Source of the DNA: JAYQKL01 sp049889415
GTDB taxonomy: Bacteria; Pseudomonadota; Alphaproteobacteria; RS24
NCBI GenBank assembly: GCA_049889415.1
Contig: JBMHDL010000002.1
Location: 8,965 to 72,964 of the forward strand
DNA: 64,000 nt
Direction of reading: 5' to 3'
Positions 1 to 8,819 of the stretch are shown here, one piece after another. Under the pieces are notes generated by a model that ran no database searches, had not been told where the DNA came from, and saw only the letters and a program-made list of their open reading frames with translations. Numbering within the stretch: position 1 is the stretch's first letter; the number at the start of each line of letters is the position of its first letter. Both the position numbers and the translations under genes were made by a program.

Positions 1-369
1 GTTTAACTGCATGGACCCGACCCGCGAGGTCAGGGCCGAGCCGGAACGTCCAGCCACGATGATGCCCGTAATCAAGGGTGCAAATTCCTGCGGGATGGAC
101 AGTGCAATGCCGTAAATCACCCGGCTTTCAGCGCCGAAAATGCGCAAGCTGTCAATGCCCTGAATGGTCAACATCACGCCGAGCGACGCCGCCATCAGAC
201 AGACAATCGGCAAGGCCTTCACACCGGCTTCAATGATTTCCTCGGAGACCTGATGCAAACGCAGGGGTTGATCATAACGACGTCCGAAAAAACCCAGCAA
301 CAAAGCTTCACCGACCATATTTCCGGCATATCCGACAAATGACAAAAAAGCTGTTATTTTTTTCAGCAC
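1..369 (-). CDS. mlaE: MlaE/YrbE-family ABC transporter permease, partial (3' end beyond window)
   Basis: This is the first 123 codons of a permease that runs off the left edge. The reading frame contains the family signature near the cut, EFAPLITGIIVAGRSGSALT, a cytoplasmic segment typical of MlaE/YrbE permeases that handle phospholipid or other hydrophobic ligands with an MlaF-type ATPase. A hydrophobic segment at about residues 50-72 is visible. The start is inferred as GTG at 369, because the only upstream codons before an in-frame TAG contain no ATG, GTG or TTG. Family role (established): retrograde or anterograde lipid transport across the envelope. The partner genes (mlaF, mlaD) would lie to the left and cannot be seen here. 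Confidence 0.85.
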   Translation of the reverse strand, partial: MLKKITAFLSFVGYAGNMVGEALLLGFFGRRYDQPLRLHQVSEEIIEAGVKALPIVCLMAASLGVMLTIQGIDSLRIFGAESRVIYGIALSIPQEFAPLITGIIVAGRSGSALTSRVGSMQLN

Positions 370-483
370 AACACAACCATACCAAGCGACATCAAGAGAC
401 TAACCACAAGACCAACCCTTGCCAAGCGATAACGGGTAATAATTTTACTCGGCTCACAGGACATATCAGGTTAGGCTGAATGC
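370..483. other. Divergent intergenic region between mlaE and the cytochrome b561 gene
   Basis: This 114-base AT-leaning gap must hold the promoters of both divergent genes. I see no convincing paired -35/-10 boxes and no clear operator in it. Confidence 0.4.
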
Positions 484-1098
484 ATGATTTGGGATTTACC
501 GACACGCCTGTTTCATTGGTCTTTGGTCATTTGCGTCATCGGCGCTTATGGCAGCATAACTGCCGGCAATATAGACCTGCATGAAAAATTTGGCTTGAGT
601 GTTCTGGGCCTTGTAGTTTTCCGAATCCTTTGGGGGTTTGTCGGCCATGCCCCTTCACGGTTTTCAAACTTTGTGCCAAGCCCGACAGTGCTGGCGTCCT
701 ATCTAAAGAATTGGAAAAACCCGAAGCCCGGGCACAATCCGCTGGGTGCCTTGAGTGTTTTAGCTCTGCTGTCCCTGCTGTTGGTGCAGACCCTGAGCGG
801 CAGTTTTTCCACTGATGATATTTTGTTCGAGGGACCGTTGCTGCACCTTGCACCGGGCTTTTCCGACACCGCCTTTTCAATCCACAATCTCGTCCGGGTG
901 TTGATATTCCTGATGATCTTTCTGCACTGGTCCGCTTTGCTGGTTCACCGTTTTGTGCTGAAGGAAAAACTGACCGGCCGCATGATCACCGGTGGCACGG
1001 CAAAAGATAAACCGGGCATCAAACGCACTGTGCTGGGGGTGGCATTATTGATCGCCTGCCTGGCGGGGGCGCACAGTCTGGTGCTTTTGAAGAGCTGA
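484..1098 (+). CDS. Cytochrome b561 family protein
   Basis: A 204-residue membrane cytochrome b. It opens with the family's WDLPTRLFHW motif; His11 and His33 (in DLHEKFG) and the late histidines in SIHNLVR and FLHWSALLVH are candidate ligands for the two b hemes. About four transmembrane helices fit the b561/Ni-Fe-hydrogenase cytochrome b fold. The expected role is electron transfer at the cytoplasmic membrane to or from a periplasmic c-type cytochrome. Its neighbour, ending one base away on the opposite strand, is a cytochrome c', a frequent partner of this family. The physiological electron donor cannot be read from the sequence. Confidence 0.88.
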   Translation: MIWDLPTRLFHWSLVICVIGAYGSITAGNIDLHEKFGLSVLGLVVFRILWGFVGHAPSRFSNFVPSPTVLASYLKNWKNPKPGHNPLGALSVLALLSLLLVQTLSGSFSTDDILFEGPLLHLAPGFSDTAFSIHNLVRVLIFLMIFLHWSALLVHRFVLKEKLTGRMITGGTAKDKPGIKRTVLGVALLIACLAGAHSLVLLKS

Positions 1099-1099
1099 T

Positions 1100-1549
1100 T
1101 TACTTTTTGGCCCTGTATTTTTTATGACACGCTTTGCAGGAAGCCCCGGTTTGACCGATGGCGGCTTTGACGGCGGCAATATCACCGTTCTTGGCCGCAT
1201 CCTCAATCATCTGGGCGGCATTGGCAAAATTTTGAGCGGCGGCCTGGAAACCCTCCGGGTCGGTAAACACATTTGGCTTGGCTTCATCGTCCGGCGTATC
1301 GCTGCCGGGCGGGAAGTAACCGGGCATTTCATTGGCCCATTCAATCAGCTCATTCGCTTTTTGTTTCAAGGTCTCAAAATCCTTTGCCGGGGCCAATTGC
1401 TTCGACATCATTTGCAGAGTCGCGCCGCTTTGCTTGAACCTTTGTTTACGCGCCTGCACGATTTCGCCCGCCAAAGACGGCAGACTGGTCAGGCATATGG
1501 TGCAGACAAGCCCCATCAAAGCAAAATTAATTTTTCCAGGAATTTTCAT
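1100..1549 (-). CDS. Cytochrome c' (class II c-type cytochrome)
   Basis: A 149-residue periplasmic cytochrome. A signal peptide covers residues 1-27 with likely cleavage after SLA. The single heme-binding motif CKACH sits at residues 138-142, close to the C terminus, as expected for the four-helix-bundle class II cytochromes; an N-terminal helix carries the typical Arg/Met-rich segment (RKQRFKQSGATLQMMSKQL). Cytochromes c' bind NO and can protect against nitrosative stress; that role is family knowledge, not shown here. The gene is tail-to-tail with the b561 gene with only one base between the stop codons, so the two are not co-transcribed. Confidence 0.92.
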   Translation of the reverse strand: MKIPGKINFALMGLVCTICLTSLPSLAGEIVQARKQRFKQSGATLQMMSKQLAPAKDFETLKQKANELIEWANEMPGYFPPGSDTPDDEAKPNVFTDPEGFQAAAQNFANAAQMIEDAAKNGDIAAVKAAIGQTGASCKACHKKYRAKK

Positions 1550-1635
1550 ATTGGCCTCCCCAAATCACTGTTTTTACATTACAAACAATTTCAGATGTGT
1601 AAAAGACCAATTTACGGGTCCTGCATGAGGATATG

Positions 1636-2403
1636 ATGTCTGACAAGAAAATCGCCATTGTTGCATCTGAAAAGCCAGAAGCGCTGGAGGCAAAAGCAAG
1701 CCTTGAAGCGGCTTACGCCACTGTTGGGGTGGAGGATGCGGACATCATCATCGCATTGGGCGGTGATGGCTTGATGCTGCAGTGCCTGCACAAGACCATG
1801 GACAGCGGACAGGCGATTTTCGGCATGCACTGCGGGTCCGTCGGGTTTTTGATGAACAGCTACAGTGCTGATGATTTGTTGGAACGCATTGAAAATGCCC
1901 ATCCGACACAAATTCATCCCCTTAACATGAAGGCCATTGACAGTCAGGGTAACGCGCATGAAGCTTTGGCAATCAATGAGGTGTCTTTGACCCGCAGAAC
2001 CGCGCAGGCCGCCAAGCTGAAAATCCATGTTGACGGAAAAGTCCGTATGGAGGAGCTGGTGTGCGACGGTGTGCTGGTGGCGACGCCGGCCGGCAGTACG
2101 GCATATAATCTGTCAGCGCATGGCCCGATTTTGCCGATTGAGGCGCAATTGATGGCTTTGACCCCGATTTCGGCATTCCGGCCTCGGCGTTGGCGCGGGG
2201 CGCTTTTGCCGGAAACAGCTCGCGTGACAATCGAAACCCTGGACAACGGCAAGCGCCCGGTTGAGGCCGTCGCCGACCATATCGCCTTTGCGAACATCGT
2301 CAAGGTTGACATAGCCCAGGACAAGGCCCGCAGCCTTAATATGCTGTTTGACGCTGACCACAATCTTGATGAGCGCATTTTGCGCGAGCAGTTCCTGCCC
2401 TAA
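1636..2403 (+). CDS. nadK: NAD kinase
   Basis: A 255-residue ATP-NAD kinase that makes NADP+ in the cytoplasm. The diagnostic GGDG motif is at residues 42-45, and the second family block, TPAGSTAYNLSAHGPI, is in the middle of the protein. It is short, like other alphaproteobacterial NAD kinases that lack the N-terminal extension. Two adjacent ATGs exist (1633 and 1636); the second is better spaced from the GAGG ribosome-binding site at 1627-1630 and is chosen. It stands alone, convergent with the MFS gene that follows. Confidence 0.93.
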   Translation: MSDKKIAIVASEKPEALEAKASLEAAYATVGVEDADIIIALGGDGLMLQCLHKTMDSGQAIFGMHCGSVGFLMNSYSADDLLERIENAHPTQIHPLNMKAIDSQGNAHEALAINEVSLTRRTAQAAKLKIHVDGKVRMEELVCDGVLVATPAGSTAYNLSAHGPILPIEAQLMALTPISAFRPRRWRGALLPETARVTIETLDNGKRPVEAVADHIAFANIVKVDIAQDKARSLNMLFDADHNLDERILREQFLP

Positions 2404-2412
2404 AACCGGACC

Positions 2413-3642
2413 CTATTGTGACGAGGCGGGTTTTCGCAAACCGGCCAAGGCTATCGGCAAGGATCCCAGCGTATAAAACAGGCTGGCCCAGACCAGCCCG
2501 TTATATCCGAATCCTAAATCCAACAGCACACCGGCCAGCACCGGGGAACATGCCGTGCCGAAAGTCGTGATGGTGGAGACCAGTGAGCGGATGGCCCCCA
2601 AATATTGCGTCCCGTACAGTTCCGGCCACAGGCTGGACGTTGAAGCGCTGTTGATGCCGACATTGGCGCCAACCAGCCCCATATAGATGAAGGGCAAAAC
2701 CGGATAATCGGAAAGTTCGGTCTGCCCCTCAAACATAAGCAGGCAGGCCAGAGCAAGCACAAGCGGAATGGCCGATAAGGGCAGAATGTTCCTGGCGCCG
2801 AACCGGTCAATCTGTGGTCCGACTATAAGGGAGATACATATTTTCATGCCGGCATAAAAGGCAAAGGCATAGGCAATGACAGCCAACGGCCAGTCACGCT
2901 CTTGGGCCAAAAGGGCTTGATTGAGAAACAGGCCCGTCAACAGGGTCGGCGACCCGATATAATAAACGGTAATGGCATAAAACCGCCAATCCCTCAAAAT
3001 TTCAGACCGTGACTGACTGATTACGGGCCGTTTGTCCGACCGATCATGCCTGGCGTCAGGCTCGTTTCTGGCCAGCCAGACCTGCACGGGCAGCGCAACA
3101 AACAGCACACCCAAACCGGTCACGATCAGGCTCTGCTGCCAATGAAAGCCGGTCAACAGCCAAACGATATAAATGGACAGCAAGGTTTCGCCAACCGGTA
3201 GACCGATTTGTCCCAATGCAACAGCCCGCCCACGATTGCGGTCAAAGGAGCGCCCGAAAGCCGTACCGGTCGTATGCATGCACAAGCCCTGCCCGAAATG
3301 CCGCGCCAGAACAAACCCCAAAAACAGCAGCGGCAACCCCTCCGCCAGCCCCAAAACCAGGGAGGAAACACCCACGCCAAGCAGGACGGCGCCGACGTAA
3401 TGCGTCAGCCTCCAATTGTCTATCAAAGGGCCTGTAAACAGGATCAAAAAGGCGCTGCACAGGGTGGCCGCCGAATATAATGCACCGAATTCGCTGTGAC
3501 TGAGATTGAAGTCAGCCCGGATATCGGCGATGAAATAGGAAAAGAAGAAAGTTTGGCCCGGGCCGGACAAGGCCATCATCAACATACCAAACAGGATGAA
3601 GTGGCCATTGCGGGCAAACAGGGCGCCATAATCCTTCAACAT
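2413..3642 (-). CDS. Major facilitator superfamily transporter
   Basis: A 409-residue protein with about twelve hydrophobic segments and the layout of a 12-helix MFS permease; the loop after helix 2 (TGPLIDNW) and the one at the start of the C-terminal half (VGPQIDRFGARN) are degenerate MFS signature loops. The substrate is not recognisable. It is the last gene of a minus-strand run (nitroreductase, MATE exporter, DksA-like, MFS) with 3 bases separating it from the DksA-like gene, so it is probably translated from the same mRNA. Confidence 0.85.
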   Translation of the reverse strand: MLKDYGALFARNGHFILFGMLMMALSGPGQTFFFSYFIADIRADFNLSHSEFGALYSAATLCSAFLILFTGPLIDNWRLTHYVGAVLLGVGVSSLVLGLAEGLPLLFLGFVLARHFGQGLCMHTTGTAFGRSFDRNRGRAVALGQIGLPVGETLLSIYIVWLLTGFHWQQSLIVTGLGVLFVALPVQVWLARNEPDARHDRSDKRPVISQSRSEILRDWRFYAITVYYIGSPTLLTGLFLNQALLAQERDWPLAVIAYAFAFYAGMKICISLIVGPQIDRFGARNILPLSAIPLVLALACLLMFEGQTELSDYPVLPFIYMGLVGANVGINSASTSSLWPELYGTQYLGAIRSLVSTITTFGTACSPVLAGVLLDLGFGYNGLVWASLFYTLGSLPIALAGLRKPASSQ

Positions 3643-3645
3643 CAG

Positions 3646-3984
3646 CTATGTCCTTGCATGCGCCACACAATGGGCGACGGCTGGATCCAGTTGCAGTCTG
3701 GGCTCGGGAATAGCATCCCCGCATGTCAGGCAAAATCCGTATTCCCCCGCCTCCATCCGGTCCAAGGCGGCCTCGATCAGCGCAATCTCCCGCACGCGGC
3801 GCCGGCGGGTCTCCTCCGACATGGCCTGTCGTTGCATCGCATCCATTCGTGACAGTCGACCGACCGCTGCCTGATCCAACTCCACCGGCGCGGAGTCCGA
3901 CTGTGTTGTTTCATTCAAATCATGAAGCTCCTGAGCCCGCGCCTCAAGGAGACGGCGGTATGTGCCTACATCAAGATCAGTCAT
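3646..3984 (-). CDS. TraR/DksA-family zinc-finger protein with a CxxC...CxxH finger
   Basis: A 112-residue protein with an Arg/Glu-rich coiled-coil-forming N-terminal half and a C-terminal zinc finger starting FCLTCGD. The family normally ends in CxxC; here the last pair reads CVAH, so the fourth ligand position is His (see findings). DksA/TraR proteins enter the RNA polymerase secondary channel and modulate promoters with ppGpp; short members like this one are often of unknown target. It sits inside a transporter operon, 3 bases before the MFS gene and 9 bases after the MATE gene. Confidence 0.82.
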   Translation of the reverse strand: MTDLDVGTYRRLLEARAQELHDLNETTQSDSAPVELDQAAVGRLSRMDAMQRQAMSEETRRRRVREIALIEAALDRMEAGEYGFCLTCGDAIPEPRLQLDPAVAHCVAHART

Positions 3985-3993
3985 GGAAAAAAT

Positions 3994-5376
3994 CTAGCAC
4001 AGTTTGGCTTGGGCGTTTTTATTTTCATCCGCCCGAACCAGATGACTGAATCTTGCAAAGGCCAAAATAAAGGCCAGAGCCGCGCCTGCCACCAGACCGT
4101 CAATCAGTCCGATAACGCCGCGCCCGATAACAAAAGTCGCGAGATAAGACGCCGGTATCATCAGTATCCCGAAACTGGCCAATTGAATCAACATCGCCAT
4201 CCAAATGTCCTGACGCGCCCGCAAGACCTGCACAAGCAAGGCTTGCGCCGCATCAAACAGAATTGCCAGCATGGCATATTGCAAAAGCATGGCGGCCATA
4301 ACGGCAACCTCGACATCACGCGTATAGGTTGATACCAGAAGCTCGGCATTGGCGTATATCAGCACAGCTATGACGAACATCAGACAAAACTGCACCCCCA
4401 GCCCAATCCACCCATAGCGGGCGACAAGCTGCATTTGCCCGGCCCCGTAGGCATTGCCGACCAGAACTGATGAGGCAGTCCCGACGCCCAAACCAATCAT
4501 GAAGCAAAGTGAAAACAAGTTAAAGGTTATGGAGAACCCGGCTACGGCAGTGGTGCCGATGATACCGGCGAACAGCACCAGAGCATTAAAGCCCATATTT
4601 TCAATGCCCATGCTGAGGCCAGACGCATAGCCAATCTCGCGCTGCCGCTTGGCGTGGCGCCAGGCCAAGGACGGTGGGGTGCGCATACCAAATTTTTTCC
4701 AGTCCGCCATCATCCACACATAGCCGACAATCAATGTGCATTGGACAGTCCGCACAATCAGGGTCGACCAGGCCGAGCCTTCCGCGCCCATAGCCTCAAG
4801 CCCCATACCGCCATTGATGAAAATGCTGTTAAGAAAAAAATTCAAGACATTGGCAATCAGAATAATAATCATGCCCGGCTTGACCCTACCAATGCTTTCC
4901 AGGAAAAACCCCGTGGTAATGCTCAACATTGCAAGCGGCAGACCAAGACCAAATATCATTGAAATTCGGCCGGCATTTTCAGCAATTTCCAGCGGCTGAC
5001 CGAATAGCGAAAGCAACGGCTCACCGAACAGGCAGACCCCCATTCCGACGAAACCGATAACCATGGCAAACGGCAATGACCGCCACCAGACCGCCCCGCA
5101 TTGCTCATATTCACCGGCCCCGTAATGGTTGGCCGAAAGCACCATAGTGCCGATGAGAAGGCCTATGGACAGCAGCAGGCAAAACCCAACCGGGACCTGC
5201 CCGACACTGAGATAGGCCAGTTGCGTGGAGGCATACTGCCCGACCATAATCGTATCCACCACGGACAGGCTGAAAATACCGGCCCGGTTAAGGATAATCG
5301 GCCAGGCCAATTGCAGCAGGGATTTGGTGTCCTCCAGCAAGGTGCCGGAACGCATGGCATCAACGGTATCAGACAT
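3994..5376 (-). CDS. MATE-family multidrug/cation efflux protein
   Basis: A 460-residue protein with two homologous hydrophobic halves and about twelve helices, matching NorM/DinF-type exporters that use Na+ or H+ gradients. The N-terminal part (LAWPIILNRAGIFSLSVVDT) is the usual first-helix block. I place the start at the ATG at 5376, which overlaps the TAA stop of the nitroreductase gene by one base (TAATG), an arrangement for translational coupling; an in-frame ATG 12 bases upstream is the alternative. The substrate is unknown. Confidence 0.88.
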   Translation of the reverse strand: MSDTVDAMRSGTLLEDTKSLLQLAWPIILNRAGIFSLSVVDTIMVGQYASTQLAYLSVGQVPVGFCLLLSIGLLIGTMVLSANHYGAGEYEQCGAVWWRSLPFAMVIGFVGMGVCLFGEPLLSLFGQPLEIAENAGRISMIFGLGLPLAMLSITTGFFLESIGRVKPGMIIILIANVLNFFLNSIFINGGMGLEAMGAEGSAWSTLIVRTVQCTLIVGYVWMMADWKKFGMRTPPSLAWRHAKRQREIGYASGLSMGIENMGFNALVLFAGIIGTTAVAGFSITFNLFSLCFMIGLGVGTASSVLVGNAYGAGQMQLVARYGWIGLGVQFCLMFVIAVLIYANAELLVSTYTRDVEVAVMAAMLLQYAMLAILFDAAQALLVQVLRARQDIWMAMLIQLASFGILMIPASYLATFVIGRGVIGLIDGLVAGAALAFILAFARFSHLVRADENKNAQAKLC

Positions 5377-5948
5377 TATGCGCCCCAATAGGTCGTCATG
5401 TCGTCAATCTCGGGTCTTGCCCTTTCTTTGGGTGGTTCGACCGCCGTACCGATATAAATGAAACCGGCCATGCGCTCGGCATCCGACAGACCGAGATGGG
5501 CGCGTACAGTATCATCGTAAGCATACCATTGGGTCAGCCATTGTGCGGCAAAACCCATGGATTGCGCGGCAACAAGAATGTTCTGGCAGACGGCGCCAGC
5601 CGACAAATACTGCTCCCAATCCGGGATTTTCGGATGCTGTTTCGGGCTGGACACAACACCGACAACCATCGGCGCCCGAACAAGACAGGTACAGGATGAG
5701 TCAATTTCCGTCGCTTGCGCCTCCGGGTGGCGTGCGGTAAACACTTCGCGCAACATGTCGTCAAATGCAGCCCGGGCACCTCCGTTGAAGACCAGAAAGC
5801 GCCATGGGGCGAGCTTGCCATGATCCGGCACACGGGCGCCGATTTCCAACAATGTCTGCAACTGCGCCGTGTCAGGACCGGGTGTCGTCATGTTCCGTGC
5901 CAGAACCGAGCGGCGGGATTTTAGAAAAGCTGCAACTTCAGAGGTCAT
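5376..5948 (-). CDS. Nitroreductase family protein (YdjA-like)
   Basis: A 190-residue FMN-dependent NAD(P)H oxidoreductase. The N-terminal SRRSVLARNM block and the RVPDHGKLAPWRF motif match the YdjA-like branch of the nitroreductase family. The reading frame extends 29 codons further upstream (to 6035), but that extension is not like the family; the ATG at 5948 (MTSEVAAF) is the likely start. First gene of the run that continues with a MATE exporter, a DksA-like protein and an MFS transporter, which suggests a detoxification or export function (inference). Confidence 0.85.
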   Translation of the reverse strand: MTSEVAAFLKSRRSVLARNMTTPGPDTAQLQTLLEIGARVPDHGKLAPWRFLVFNGGARAAFDDMLREVFTARHPEAQATEIDSSCTCLVRAPMVVGVVSSPKQHPKIPDWEQYLSAGAVCQNILVAAQSMGFAAQWLTQWYAYDDTVRAHLGLSDAERMAGFIYIGTAVEPPKERARPEIDDMTTYWGA

Positions 5949-5989
5949 GTAGGGTTTCCGGTCAAATAGCTGTCTGGATGCGGCAGGGA

Positions 5990-6020
5990 TTGTTATGGCG
6001 CCGCGTATGGTTAATATAAT
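5990..6020 (+). promoter_or_regulatory. Putative sigma-70 promoter of the 6060 gene
   Basis: A perfect -10 hexamer TATAAT at 6015-6020 lies 19 bases after a TTGTTA box at 5990-5995. The spacer is longer than optimal, so the -35 call is weak. It would start an mRNA about 30 bases before the ATG at 6060. Confidence 0.4.
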
Positions 6021-6059
6021 CAACACATAGAACACAATAAAAAAAAGAAAACGCCTCTT

Positions 6060-6869
6060 ATGAAAATCCTCAAATATTGCGTGGCCTTATGCCTGTCAAT
6101 TCCGGCTTTACCGGACATTTGTGAGGCGGCGGCATGGCTTCAACCCAAAGGAATGTTGGAAGTGCATTATGAACATGTCAACGCAACCCATAGCGAAATA
6201 TTTCAAGGCGTAGAAAATGAATTTGTCCGAAACGCTGACCAGCTTTATGTGGAATATGGCTGGCACGCGCAACACAGCTTGACATTTAAACATCTCATCG
6301 GCAGCAGCGGCTCCGGCGTGGAACATGAAGGCGAAAAATTTGATTTGCAGGAGATCAGCCTGCGTAGCCCGTTATCGGCCGGCAAACTCAGGCTGCTGCC
6401 ACCCGGCATCAAACCCTTGTGGAACATTCTTTCACCAAATCCGGCCAGGCGCTATGGTGTGGCGAGTATTGACCTGGGGGCCGGTCACAATTCCAACAGC
6501 GGTCCCTATCTCATTGCCCAGCTAAACGGCGCAGAAAAAGTTGAGACCAGCCACCAGAACCCCCTCAGCATATTTTTTGAAATATCCCTAAATTACCAGA
6601 GATATGAAAATGCAAATCAGGGACTAAAGGCAATCAGCCGGCTGGAATTGGGTTACCGCAATGTTTTTCTGGCTTATGAGCGGCTGGACGGGCGCTTTTG
6701 GGGCCAAACAGAGTTCACTGAGCATTTCTGGTTCGCAGAAGTCGGCATCCCGCTGACGCAGACCATCATCCTGACGGCAAAACGCGGGCATGAACACACC
6801 CTGCCGGGGCTGCCGCGCGAGCAATCGACCGCTTTCGGGCTCCGCCTGAAACTGAAAAACTTACCTTAA
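6060..6869 (+). CDS. Unrecognised exported protein, possibly an outer-membrane beta-barrel
   Basis: A 269-residue protein I cannot assign. It begins with a signal peptide (about residues 1-24, ending CEAAA). The rest has no long hydrophobic helix but alternates polar and aromatic/hydrophobic residues in stretches such as LEVHYEHV, LYVEYGWH, LELGYRNVFLAYERL and AFGLRLKLKNL, as outer-membrane beta-barrels do. The pattern and the family resemblance are inference. The gene is divergent from the nitroreductase operon and its 3' end overlaps the 3' end of thrS by 9 bases. No Shine-Dalgarno sequence is evident before its ATG. Confidence 0.65.
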   Translation: MKILKYCVALCLSIPALPDICEAAAWLQPKGMLEVHYEHVNATHSEIFQGVENEFVRNADQLYVEYGWHAQHSLTFKHLIGSSGSGVEHEGEKFDLQEISLRSPLSAGKLRLLPPGIKPLWNILSPNPARRYGVASIDLGAGHNSNSGPYLIAQLNGAEKVETSHQNPLSIFFEISLNYQRYENANQGLKAISRLELGYRNVFLAYERLDGRFWGQTEFTEHFWFAEVGIPLTQTIILTAKRGHEHTLPGLPREQSTAFGLRLKLKNLP

Positions 6870-8819
6870 GTCGGGTGCCAAGGCCTCGACACGGAGCTGT
6901 TCGGCCACCTCATCCAGCCCGATGACCTGCGAATCCTTTGACCCAAGCCGGCGCATGGAGACTGTACGCCCCTCAGCCTCGCGTCCGCCCACTGCCAGAA
7001 TGACCGGCACTTTGGCGACAGAATGTTCGCGTACCTTGTAGTTGATTTTTTCATTACGCAAATCAGCCTCGGCCCGCAAGCCTTGTGCCTTGAGCGTTTC
7101 AACAACCTGCTTCGCGTAGTCATCCACCTCAGTCGTAATCGGGCAGACAACCACCTGTTGCGGTGCCAACCACAAAGGCAATTTTCCGGCATAGCTTTCC
7201 AGCATAATGCCGATGAAGCGTTCCAAAGTACCAAGCACGGCACGGTGCAGCATGACCGGGCGGTGCTTGTTGCCGTCTTCGCCGACATAGGCGGCATCCA
7301 ACCGCTCAGGCAGGACAAAATCGAGCTGCAAGGTCCCGCACTGCCATGTCCGGCCAATGGCGTCGCGCAAATGATATTCGATTTTCGGACCGTAAAACGC
7401 CCCTTCATTGGGCAGTTCCTCCCAGTCCAGACCGGCGGCCTTGAGGGCCTCGCGCAAGCCATCCTCGGCCCGGTCCCAAACCGCATCCTCGCCGGCACGG
7501 ACATCCGGACGCAGGGCCAGTTTGACTGACACATCCTCAAAGCCAAGGTCGGTATAGACCTGTTTGACCAGTTCACAGAAACTGACCGCCTCGCTAATGA
7601 TCTGGTCCTCCCGGCAGAAAATATGTGCGTCATCCTGAGTCATCTGGCGCACGCGCATCAGCCCGTGCAGAGCACCATGCGGCTCATTGCGGTGACAGCA
7701 GCCGAACTCAGCCATGCGAATGGGTAGGTCGCGGTAGCTTTTGATACCCTGCTTGAAAATCTGGACATGAGCCGGGCAGTTCATCGGCTTCAGGGACATC
7801 AAATCAGCCTCACCAGAAAGCACCGCTTTTCCCTCTTCCGTGGACGGGATTTCATCGGGGACGACAAACATGTTTTCGCGGAATTTGTCCCAATGTCCGG
7901 ACTGTTCCCAGAAACGGCGGTCCAGAAGCTGCGGGGTTTTGACCTCTTCATAGGCGTTATCGTTTAAGCGGCGGCGGATATATTGCTCCAGGGCCTGCCA
8001 GATGATGTAGCCCTTATGATGCCAGAACACCGAGCCCTGCGCCTCTTCCTGCAGGTGAAACAGATCCATTTCGCGCCCCAGCCGGCGGTGGTCCCGCTTT
8101 TCAGCCTCCTCCACCATATGCAGATAGGCCTTAAGGTCCTTTTCATGTCCCCAAGCGGTGCCGTAAATGCGTTGCAGCATTTCATTGTTGCTGTCACCAC
8201 GCCAATAGGCGCCGGCCAGCTTGGTCAGCTTAAAGGCTTTTCCGAGCTTGCCGGTGGAGGGCAGATGCGGGCCACGGCATAAATCCTTCCACTGCCCCTG
8301 ACGATAGACTGTAATCGGCTCTTCACCGGGAATGGACTCGATGATTTCGGCCTTGTATTTTTCCCCGATTTCGAGGAAATGGGCGACCGCGTCGCCGCGT
8401 TCCCAAACCTCGCGCACAATCGGTTCGTCCCGCTGCACAATGTCGTGCATGCGGGCCTCAATTTGTTCAAGGTCCTCAAGACTGAACGGCTCCTCGCGGG
8501 CGAAATCGTAATAAAACCCGTTTTCAATGACCGGGCCGATGGTCACTTGTGTGCCGGGGAACAGCTCCTGCACGGCTTCGGCCATAATATGCGCGGCGTC
8601 ATGACGGATGATCTCGACCCCGTCCTCATCGGCCGCGGTGATGACCGCCACCGAACAACTTTTGTCCAGAGTCGTCGATAAATCCACCAATTCGCCATTC
8701 ACTTTCAGCGCCAGCGCTTTTTTTGCAAGCGAATTGGAAATCGACTTGGCAAAGGCCAAACCGTCCAGCGGGGCATCAAAATCGCGGGTCGCGCCGTCAG
8801 GTAAAGTCAGGGTAATCAT
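6861..8819 (-). CDS. thrS: Threonine--tRNA ligase
   Basis: A 652-residue class II aminoacyl-tRNA synthetase of full length. Domains in order: TGS domain (about 1-60), editing/second additional domain with the RHDAAHIMAEAV motif (about 70-90), class II catalytic core with the zinc ligands in MNCPAH, QDDAHIF and VMLHRAV, and a C-terminal anticodon-binding domain. It charges tRNA-Thr and clears mischarged seryl-tRNA. It overlaps the upstream yidD gene by 4 bases (ATGA-type coupling). Confidence 0.97.
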   Translation of the reverse strand: MITLTLPDGATRDFDAPLDGLAFAKSISNSLAKKALALKVNGELVDLSTTLDKSCSVAVITAADEDGVEIIRHDAAHIMAEAVQELFPGTQVTIGPVIENGFYYDFAREEPFSLEDLEQIEARMHDIVQRDEPIVREVWERGDAVAHFLEIGEKYKAEIIESIPGEEPITVYRQGQWKDLCRGPHLPSTGKLGKAFKLTKLAGAYWRGDSNNEMLQRIYGTAWGHEKDLKAYLHMVEEAEKRDHRRLGREMDLFHLQEEAQGSVFWHHKGYIIWQALEQYIRRRLNDNAYEEVKTPQLLDRRFWEQSGHWDKFRENMFVVPDEIPSTEEGKAVLSGEADLMSLKPMNCPAHVQIFKQGIKSYRDLPIRMAEFGCCHRNEPHGALHGLMRVRQMTQDDAHIFCREDQIISEAVSFCELVKQVYTDLGFEDVSVKLALRPDVRAGEDAVWDRAEDGLREALKAAGLDWEELPNEGAFYGPKIEYHLRDAIGRTWQCGTLQLDFVLPERLDAAYVGEDGNKHRPVMLHRAVLGTLERFIGIMLESYAGKLPLWLAPQQVVVCPITTEVDDYAKQVVETLKAQGLRAEADLRNEKINYKVREHSVAKVPVILAVGGREAEGRTVSMRRLGSKDSQVIGLDEVAEQLRVEALAPDLR

